From: Myxococcales bacterium
Lineage (GTDB): Bacteria; Myxococcota_A; Polyangia; Nannocystales; Nannocystaceae
Direction: 5' to 3'
NCBI GenBank assembly: GCA_020633315.1
Contig: JACKDV010000022.1
Location: forward strand, 77,434-141,433
Length of the DNA: 64,000 bases
The notes beneath the pieces are model-generated. The model was given only the letters and a program-made list of their open reading frames with translations, made no database searches and was not told where the DNA came from. A program made the translations under genes and the position numbers. Of the stretch, positions 47,188 to 56,200 are shown one piece after another. The stretch's first letter is position 1. The number at the start of each line of letters is the position of its first letter.

Positions 47188-48309
47188 TCCCTCCAGCGTC
47201 GCGATGGCGAGGCGGCGCTGACGGTGCAGCTCCGGGTGCAGCACCCGTCCGTCTGCGATCACCCGAGCGGCCGACAACCCTCGCGACAGGGGCTCGCCGT
47301 GGGCGTAGTGGGCGATCATCGACCGCACGAAGCGGAAGACGTTCGCGGCCGTCGCCCGAGACGCCGTCCAGGGCACGGAGGCGGGCATGGCATCGATCTT
47401 CACGTGGAGCACTCCGTGGGCCAAGGCCGCGGGCTCTTCGAATGTCGTCGGGCGTGGCGCGGTCGGCATGTACCCGGCCCCGTATCCGCAGGTGATGTCG
47501 ACGATGACCGAGCCGGGGCGCATCCTCCCCACCAACTGCGGAGTGAGCATCGCAGGGGTGTCGTGCGAGGAGATCAGGATGGCTCCGACCACGAGATCCG
47601 CGTCGACGACGGCCTCCTCCAGGTTCTCGGGCGTGTTGAGCATGCACTCGACGCGAGGACCCACGGTGGCCGCGAAGCGACGCAGGCGGCTCGGGTCGCG
47701 GCCGATCACCGTGGTCCGTGCCCCGAGCGCGGCCGCCGTTCGTGCCGCCGCACCGCCGGCGTTGCCGTGTCCGATGACGACGACTCGGGGATCGGGAACC
47801 CCCGGAACCGAGGACAGGAGCCTCCCGTAGCCTCCGAGGTGGGACTGGAGCAGCCACGCGCCGTAGAGGACGGCCTGCGTGCCTGCGATCTCACTGTCCG
47901 AGACGCAGCCCGGGAACGAGCCATCGTCGTCCTCGATCATCTCCAGGGCCCACGCGGTCACCCCGGAGGACTCGAGTGACTCCATCAGGGGCATGTCCCC
48001 CTCGACGTGGAGGAAGGCGATCAGCACCAACCCCGGCCGAAAGTACCGATACTCCGACGGCTCTGGTGCCTTGTACTTCATGACCACGTCGGCCTCTCGC
48101 CACGCCTCGCCCCGGTCCACGAGTTGCGCACCCGACTCCGAGTAGCTGCGGTCGTCGTGCCCGGAGGCCACCCCCGCACCTCGCTCGACGAGCACCCGCA
48201 CCCCCATCGTCGAGAGCACCGCTACCTCATCGGGACCCAGGAGGACTCGACGCTCTCCACGACGATGCTCCCGAAGGAGCGCGATGGTCTCGACCGAGGT
48301 CCTAGGCAT
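47164..48309 (-). CDS. Alanine dehydrogenase/PNT-like NAD(P)-dependent oxidoreductase
   Basis: 381 aa. N-terminal catalytic-like region (ERRVLLGPDEVAVL, RGAGVASGHDD) and a Rossmann motif GHGNAGG (about 203-209), both as in the AlaDH/PNT superfamily. Family members include alanine dehydrogenase, transhydrogenase subunits and lysine/ornithine N-carboxyalkyl dehydrogenases, so the exact amino acid is uncertain. Start ATG 48309. Likely to supply or modify an amino acid for the adjacent NRPS. It overlaps the radical SAM gene 3' end. Confidence 0.75.
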   Translation of the reverse strand: MPRTSVETIALLREHRRGERRVLLGPDEVAVLSTMGVRVLVERGAGVASGHDDRSYSESGAQLVDRGEAWREADVVMKYKAPEPSEYRYFRPGLVLIAFLHVEGDMPLMESLESSGVTAWALEMIEDDDGSFPGCVSDSEIAGTQAVLYGAWLLQSHLGGYGRLLSSVPGVPDPRVVVIGHGNAGGAAARTAAALGARTTVIGRDPSRLRRFAATVGPRVECMLNTPENLEEAVVDADLVVGAILISSHDTPAMLTPQLVGRMRPGSVIVDITCGYGAGYMPTAPRPTTFEEPAALAHGVLHVKIDAMPASVPWTASRATAANVFRFVRSMIAHYAHGEPLSRGLSAARVIADGRVLHPELHRQRRLAIATLEGSDRETPQ

Positions 48310-48454
48310 GCGTGCTCCCCGCGTCGATCGTTGCACGCACGGGCCGCTCCATCAAGCTCCCGCCACGTGCAACGCTCGAGTCGCGGTCCTCGTGCACACC
48401 GACGAGCAACGGGCTCGGGGACGGCTCGACGCTCGAGCTCGAGGGCGACCTCGC

Positions 48455-48483
48455 TTTACGGTCCAAACCTCCGCGGCTATGGT
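48455..48483 (+). promoter_or_regulatory. Candidate promoter of mbtH-like gene (leaderless)
   Basis: TTTACG (48455-48460) and TATGGT (48478-48483), 17 bp apart, each 4 of 6 to consensus. A transcript starting about 48490 would begin at the ATG, so the message would be leaderless. Confidence 0.45.
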
Positions 48484-48489
48484 TCGCTC

Positions 48490-48717
48490 ATGTCCCCGCG
48501 TGACGAAGACGAGGATACTCGCACATACACGGTGGTCATCAACGACGAGGAGCAGTACTCGATCTGGCTGGCCGATCGCGAGATTCCGGACGGGTGGCGG
48601 GCCGTCGGACGAACGGGACCGAAGGCCGAGTGCCTGAGCTACATCGAGGAGGTCTGGACCGACATGCGTCCACTCTCTCTTCGAAAGTGGATCGCCGAGC
48701 GAGACGCCAACGAATAG
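48490..48717 (+). CDS. MbtH-like protein
   Basis: 75 aa, family length. Diagnostic residues: NDEEQYSIW (18-26, with Leu instead of the usual Pro after Trp), PDGW (33-36), and CLSYIEEVWTDMRPLSLR (48-65). MbtH-like proteins bind NRPS adenylation domains and promote their folding or activity. It sits between two minus-strand genes and not within the NRPS operon, but is close enough to serve it. The ATG at 48490 fits the probable promoter. Confidence 0.95.
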   Translation: MSPRDEDEDTRTYTVVINDEEQYSIWLADREIPDGWRAVGRTGPKAECLSYIEEVWTDMRPLSLRKWIAERDANE

Positions 48718-48820
48718 GACACATGGGCTGCTCGCTCGGCGTGAGCGAGCAGCACGCGTAGCCCCGAGACTCGACGACCGAAACGACCGAGCCTGCGGGT
48801 CGCCGACGACGCGAGCCGAG

Positions 48821-50155
48821 TCACAGCTGCGACTCGAGCACGCCAAGCGACTCGTCGAGTGCGGCGAGCCCCTCGTCGAGCTCGGGCTTCGTGATGGTCA
48901 GCGGCGGCGTCACGAACACGACGTTGTACTTGCCGAGGGTCTGGACCCCACGCTTCCTGAGCTCGGCGTAGAGTGTCGTCATCACCCCGAGCCCGGCTCC
49001 GTGCCACGGTACGAGCGGCTCGCGGGTCTTCTTGTCCTGGACGAGCTCGAGGCCCCAGAAGGCACCGACTCCTCGAGCCTCTCCCACCGTGGGATGGCGC
49101 TCGGAGATCGCCATGAGGCCATCGCGAATCCAAGTCTCGATCTCGCGCGCACGCTCGAGCAGGCCCTCCTCTCGATACGCCCGCACGGTCGCGAGCCCTG
49201 CCGCCACGCCCATCGGGTGACCCGCGTAGGTGTGTCCACACGGGAGCGGTGACGCGTCGAAGCTCTTCGCGAGGTTCTCGCGGACCATCACGCCGCCGAG
49301 CGGAATGTATGCACTCGTCACGCCCTTGGCGAAGGTGATGAGATCCGGAACGACGCCGTAGCGCGTCGCCCCGAACGCAGCACCCGTGCGACCGAACCCG
49401 GTCATGACCTCGTCGAAGACGAGCAGGATTCCGTGCTTCTCGGTGAGCTCTCGGAGCGCCGGTAGGTAGTCGTCGGGATAGACGATCATGCCGTTCGCAC
49501 CGACGGCGGGCTCGATCAGGAGCGCCGCCACGCGACGCGGGTCCTCGTGGAGCAGGATGCGCTCGAGGTGCTCGATGGCGCGGGCCGTCTCCTCCTCGGG
49601 CGTGCTCGCCGAGAACGGCGAGCGGTAGGGGTAGGGCGCGAAGAAGCGAGCGATGGAGTGCCCGCCCCCGACCTGCTCGCCGGACCACCGTCGATTATCA
49701 CCCGTCAAGAAGATCGCCCCTCCGGTGGAGCCGTGGTACGAGCGATACGCGGTGAGGATCTTCGAACGACCAGTGAGAGCGCGTGTCATGCGCACGGCAT
49801 CGTCGTTCGACTCCGCGCCTCCTGTCGTGAAGAAGGTCCGACAGCCCTCACCCGTCGTGCCCCACGGCGAGATCGCGGAGAGCTCCTCGGCGAGCTGCGC
49901 GCGCTTGTCGTTGAACAGCATCGGCGGCGCGTAACCGAGAGTCGCCGCTTGCTGCTGGATGGCTTCGACGACCTTCGGATGCCGATGACCCAGGTTCGTG
50001 GCCACCATGCCACTGCCGAGGTCGAGATACCGCTTCCCTTCTTCATCGAATATGTAACGGCCCTCGCCTCGGACGATCACTGGTGCGGTGTATCCGCCTT
50101 GTGGTATCCACGGGGTGAGAACGTGTCGTTGATGCTTGCGGGCGAGCGCATCCAT
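48821..50155 (-). CDS. PLP-dependent class III aminotransferase
   Basis: 444 aa, full length for class III (omega) aminotransferases. Characteristic segments: YLDLGSGMVATNLGHRHP, FFTTGGAESNDDAVRM, YRSYHGSTGGA, LLIEPAVGANGMIVYP, VFDEVMTGFGRTGAAF, and the PLP-lysine context LITFAKGVTSAYIPLGG. Substrates are omega-amino acids, amines or aldehydes/keto acids. It is divergent from the first NRPS gene by 91 bp, sharing the promoter region, and is probably part of the same pathway, perhaps making a beta- or omega-amino acid or an amine used for release. Confidence 0.9.
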   Translation of the reverse strand: MDALARKHQRHVLTPWIPQGGYTAPVIVRGEGRYIFDEEGKRYLDLGSGMVATNLGHRHPKVVEAIQQQAATLGYAPPMLFNDKRAQLAEELSAISPWGTTGEGCRTFFTTGGAESNDDAVRMTRALTGRSKILTAYRSYHGSTGGAIFLTGDNRRWSGEQVGGGHSIARFFAPYPYRSPFSASTPEEETARAIEHLERILLHEDPRRVAALLIEPAVGANGMIVYPDDYLPALRELTEKHGILLVFDEVMTGFGRTGAAFGATRYGVVPDLITFAKGVTSAYIPLGGVMVRENLAKSFDASPLPCGHTYAGHPMGVAAGLATVRAYREEGLLERAREIETWIRDGLMAISERHPTVGEARGVGAFWGLELVQDKKTREPLVPWHGAGLGVMTTLYAELRKRGVQTLGKYNVVFVTPPLTITKPELDEGLAALDESLGVLESQL

Positions 50156-50246
50156 GTAGCCAGCCTACACTGGCCGCCGATCTCGCCGCAATCGGGTTCG
50201 TCCGGCGACGTTCTCGTGACCCGTTCGAATCCCATTCATAGTCCCC

Positions 50247-53200
50247 ATGGTTGAAGTCCAGGACCTCACGACGCTCCTTCGGGCTCGGGCAGAGCACGAG
50301 GGCGACTCGAATCTCTTCACGTTCCTCGAGTTCCCGGACGATGGCGAGAAGTCGGTTGCATCGTCCTTGAGCTACGCGCGACTCGACCTGCGTGCTCGGT
50401 CGATTGCAGCGGTGCTGCAGCAGCATTGCGAGCGAGGGGGGCGTGCAGTCTTGCTGTATCCCCCGTCTCTCGAGTACATCGCGGCGTTCTTCGGCTGTCT
50501 CTACGCCGGCGTCATCGCCGTACCGGCGTATCCCCCGGATCCGAAGCGTCTCGCGCGAACCCTCCCGCGCCTGCGCGCGATCATGGGCGACTCCGCAGCG
50601 AGCGTGGTCCTCACGACGAAGGAGATCGCTTCCTTCGCGCCCATGCTGTTCAAGATGCTGCCGGATCTCCAACAGGCGTCGTGGCTGGCGACCGACGATC
50701 TGTGCGATCCAGCCGGATGGCAGGCGCTGGACGTTCGTGCCGACGACGTGGCGTTCCTGCAGTACACCTCCGGCTCGACGGGTGATCCCAAGGGCGTCGT
50801 GCTCACCCACGCGAACCTCTTGGCGAACGAGCGGATGATCGCCGAGTCCTTTCGCACTGATCGATCGAGCGTGGGGGTGGGGTGGCTTCCGCTCTATCAC
50901 GACATGGGACTCATCGGGAACGTGCTCCAGCCGATCTCGATCGGATTTCCAGTTGTGCTGATGTCACCACTGGACTTCCTACGTCGGCCCATTCGCTGGC
51001 TCGAAGCCATTAGCCAGTATCGAGGGACCGTCTCGGGAGGGCCGAACTTCGCCTACGACCTGTGCATCCGCCGGGTGGGCGAGCAGAGGCGTGAGCACCT
51101 CGATCTGTCGTCGTGGGCCGTGGCGTTCAATGGTGCAGAGCCCGTCCGAGCCGACACCCTACGTCGCTTCGCCGAGGCCTTCGAGCCCGCGGGGTTTCGC
51201 GCCGAGTCGTTCCTGCCCTGCTACGGCCTCGCGGAGGCGACCCTCATCGTCACTGGTGCGCGGGCCGGCAGTGGTGCTCGCGTCGAAGAGTTCGAGACGT
51301 CGTCGATCGAGCAGGCTCGTCCCGTGGACGCGCCTTCCACCGGAGCCGACACCGAGCGGCGAGAGCTGGTGGGGTGCGGACGACCCCTCGGCGACGGGCA
51401 GGTCGCGATCGTCGAGCCCGAGACTCGCCGGCCCAGCAACGACGGCCACATCGGCGAGATCTGGGTCTGGGGTGACCACGTCGCGCGCGGGTACTGGCAG
51501 CGCCAGCACGAAGCGTTCGCGGGGAGCATCGAGCCCGGCGACGGGCGGACCTACCTCCGCACCGGCGATCTCGGGTTCTTGCGGGAAGGTGAGCTGTTCG
51601 TCACGGGACGCATCAAGGACCTGCTGATCGTCCGCGGCCGGAACATCTACCCGCAGGATGTCGAGCGCACCGTCGAGGACGCGGACCCGTCGATCCGGCC
51701 CGGGTGCGTGGCCTGCTTCGCGGTCGATGCCGGCGGAGAGGAGCGCCTGGTGGTCGTCGCAGAGGTCGATCGCCGTCGCCTGGTCGACGCCAAGTCGTCG
51801 GTGGGGGTCGGCGAGACCCTGGTGGCCATCCGCCGAGACATCTCCCTCGCCCACGAGCTGACGCCCCACGCGATCGTGCTCATCGAGGCGCGCTCCATTC
51901 CGAAGACGTCGAGCGGCAAGATCCAGCGCTTCGCCACGAAGCAAGCATTCTTGGCGGGCACGCTCGAGGTGCTCTTCAGCGACGTCGCCGGCTCGGTGGA
52001 CGTCGGCGCGCTGTCCGAGTCCTCGAAGACCCCCGCGATCCGCCAATTGTCGCTCGCATCGACGTCTGCGCAAGACGTGCAAGTGTGGCTACGCGCCATG
52101 GCGGCTCGCGCACTCGGGGTCGCGGTGAAGCACATCGATCCCGACGCGCCATTTGCCTCGTTCGGCCTGGACTCGATGGGCGCGGTCGAGCTCGCACACG
52201 TGGTGGAGGCGCAGCTCGACATCATCGTGCCCATGTCGATGTTCCTCGGCGAGCGCAGCCTGCGTGACGTCTCGGCGCAGCTCTCGGAGCGGGCCCGAGC
52301 GCGCGCGCTCGAGCGATCGGTGGTGCCGGCCGAGCCCGATGCGGACACGCCCGAGGACGACGGGCCCGCACAGCCGCTGTCCGGCAACCAGGAGTCGCTG
52401 TGGTACCTGCAGGAGCTCGAGCCGGACAACGCGGCGTACAACCTGCACATCGTCGTTCGCCTGCGTGGCCCGCTCGACGTGGACCACCTGGAAGCTGCGA
52501 CCCTCGCGGTGGTCCGGCGACACCCCGTGCTCCGGACCACGTACCTGCGCACGCCCGATGGGCCGCGGCAGATCATCCACCCCGAGCTCGCACCCGCGTT
52601 CACCGTCCACGAGACCAGCGAGTCGATCGACGCGATCCTGGCCCAGGCGTCGAGCATGACGGTCCAGCCGGTGGATCTCGAGCATGGACCCATCCTTCGC
52701 GTCACGCTGTGGCGTCGGAACGACGACGACGCGGTCCTGATGCTCGCGACGCACCACGTGGCGGTGGACCTGTGGTCGGTCGTCATCATGCTCGGCGAGC
52801 TACGCTCCATGTACGACAGGCTGGCGCGCGGCGTCGCTCCGTCCCTCGGGCCCGCGTCCGCCACGTACGAGCAATTCGTGAGGTGGCAGCGAGAGCTCGT
52901 CGACTCACCGCAGGCCGACGAGGCGCTGGCGTTCTGGAAGACCCACGCCAGCGACCTCCCGCCGCTCGAGCTGCCGACGGACCGCGTCCGCCCCACTCTG
53001 CAGACCTTCCGCGGCGCCCTCCGGCGATTCACGATCGACCCCGAGCTGGGCGCGGCGATCATGGACCTCGCCCGGCGCGAGAGCGTCACCCCGTACGTGG
53101 TGTTGCTCGCGGCCTACGCCGCCTTCCTGCATCGCTTCTCGGGTCAGACCAGGTTCGCGATCGGTACGCCCACGAGCGGGCGGGATCATCGAGCCTTCGA

Positions 53201-56200
53201 GGAGATCGTCGGCTACTTCGTCAACACCATTCCGCTTCCCACCGATCTCCACGGTGCACCCACCTTCATCGAGCTCGTCCACCGCATGCGCGCGGCCCTG
53301 GTCGCCGGCCTCGAGCACGCCTGGATTCCGTTCCCTCGGGTGGTGAGCCACCTGGGGGCCGGTCGCGACCGGAGCCGGTCGCCCCTCTTCCAGACGATGT
53401 TCGCCTACGAGCAAGCGCCGCGGCGCAAGGACTCTGGGCTCGCCGAGCTGGTCCTGTCCGTCCCCGGCGCCAGCATCGATTTCGGGGACGTCACCGCCGA
53501 GACGGCGCTCGTCGACAGCCACGTGTCCGTGCTCGACCTGACGCTCGTCGTCGTCCCCGTCGACGGCTCGCCGTCGGTGGCGTGGATGCAGTACAACTCG
53601 GACCTCTTCGACGCCGAGACGATCGAGCGCATGATCAGCAGCTTCCAGGTCCTCTTGGCGGGGGCGATGGAGGCCCCACGGGAGCGCGTGTCGAGGCTGC
53701 CGATCCTCGACGAGCAGCAGCGTCGCACGATCGTCGAGGAGTGGAACGCCACCGACGGCCCGTACGATCCCGACCTCCACATCCACCAGCTCTTCGAGGA
53801 GAACGCGCGCCTGCTCCCCGACAAGGTCGCCGTGGAGTTCGAGCAGCAGACGATCACCTACGGGGCCCTCAACGAGCGGGCCAACGTGCTCGCTCGCGAG
53901 CTCACCCGGCTCGGCTGCGGGCGCGGCTCGATCGTCGGGATCTGCGTGGAGCGATCGATCGAGATGATCGTCGCGCTCGTGGCCATCGTGAAGAGCGGGT
54001 CGGGCTTCCTGCCCATCGACGAGACCTACCCGGCCGATCGCCTCACGTACATGTTCGAAGACTCGGGCATGGTCGCGCTCATCACCCACTCGGAGCTCCT
54101 GCCGCGTCTGCCCGCCGTCCCGGAGTCCGTCGAGCTCGTGTACGTCGACACGCCGCGGCCGATCACGGCCGAGAGCTCGACGAACCTCGATCTGCCGATC
54201 CACCGACACGACACCTTCTGCATCCTGTACACATCGGGCTCCACGGGGCGACCCAAGGGGACCGTGCTCGAGCACATCGGCATGGTCAACCACCTGCGAC
54301 AGCACCAGCAGCTGTTCGGCCTGAGCCACGACTCGCGGATGCTGCAGTACTTCTCCATGAGCGGAGACGGGGCGTCGATCGGGGAGATCTGGCCCGGCTT
54401 GGGCGGCGGGGCCACCATCGTCCTCACCGCGCGACGAGAAGACACGCTCATGCCCGGCGAGCCGATCGTCAACGCACTGCGACGGCACCGAATCAACTAC
54501 CAGCTGCTCCCGCCGGTGGTGGGGGCCATGACCGATCCCACCGACCTGCCCGAGCTCGAGATGGTGTCCTTCGGAGGAGACATGCTCTCCGAGGACACCG
54601 TCAAGCGGTGGTCGGCGCCCGGCCGTCGGGTCCACAACATGTGGGGGCCGACGGAGGCGACGATGATCACCGTCGCCGGTCAGTGCTCGGCCGACGAAGA
54701 TCGGCGACCGCTGATCGGCCGGCCTCTGCTCAACACGACGGCGTACGTGCTCGACAAGGAGCTGCAGCTCGTGCCGATCGGTGTGGTCGGCGAGCTGCAC
54801 ATCGGGGGAGTGGCGCTGGCGCGGGGGTACCTCGATCGCCCCGGCCTGACGGCCGAGAAGTTCATCCCGCACCCGTTTCGCCCCAACGAGCGGCTCTACA
54901 AGACGGGGGACATGTCGCGGTGGCTGCCCGACGGTCGACTCGACTGCCTCGGACGCCTCGACACGATGGTCAAGGTGCACAGTCAGCGCATCGATCTGGC
55001 CGAGGTCGAGTCCGTGCTCCGGCTCGATCCCGCGGTCGTGGACGCCGTGGTCATCGTTCGAGAGGACATCCCCGGCGACAAGCGCCTCGTGGCCTACGTC
55101 ATCGCCGGCGACGACGTGGGGGACCTGCGGGCGCTCGCGAAGGAGAAGCTCCCTGCGTTCATGATTCCGGCCGCGATCGTCACGCTGGAGCGCTTCCCGC
55201 TGACCCCCTACGGCAAGATCGACCGCAAGGCCATGCCCGCACCCGACGGGGGACTGGCGACGGCCGAGTACATCGCGCCGCGCGGTCCGACGGAGGAGGC
55301 TCTCGCGGGCATCTGGCAGAAGGTCCTCAAGGTGGAGCGGGTGGGGATCCTCGACAACTTCTACGACCTCGGCGGCAACTCCTTGCTCGCGACGCAGGTG
55401 GTGTCACGCGTACACCACGAGCTCGGCGTGGAGATCGCGATTCGAGAGTTGTTCGACGCGACCATCGTGGAGCTCGCGCAGAGCCTCGCGGGGCGGCTGC
55501 CTCGCTCGGCATCGTCGATCCCCCGACGGGCGTCCGACTCCGCACCGCCGCTGTCGTTTGCGCAGTCCCGTCTGTGGTTCTTGGATCGCCTGGCCCCGGG
55601 AACCGCCGGGTACAACGTCCCCGGTGCTCTGCGCCTACGAGGTCGGCTGGACGCGGCCGTGCTCACGCGCTGCTTCGACGAAGTCGTTCGTCGCCACGAG
55701 ACGCTGCGCACGACCTTCGAGGAGCACGACGGCGAGCCGGTGCAGCGGATCCACCCGAGCCTCGATTTCGCGCTTCCGATGGAGGACCTTGGCTCGCTCG
55801 AGCCGGCCGCCGCGGAGGCCCGCGTGCAGCAGCTCGCCCGAGAGGAGGCGGAGCGACCGTTCGACCTCCAGCGCGGCCCGCTGGTGCGTGGGCGGCTCCT
55901 GAAGCTCGCCGATGAGCACGTGCTCCTGTTCTCCCTGCACCACATCGTGTCGGATGGATGGTCGATGGGGGTCCTGGCGCGCGAGATCACGGCGCTCTAC
56001 GGAGCGTACGTCTCGGGTCAGGACTCTCCGCTGGAAGCGCTGCCCATCCAGTACTCCGACTTCGCGGCGTGGCAGCGGGAGTGGCTCGCGGGCGACGAGC
56101 TCGAGCGGCAGCTGGGGTACTGGACGGCCGAGCTCGAGGGTATGCCGGTCGTGCTCGACCTGCCGACGGACCGACCCCGACCACCGACGCAGACGTTCAG

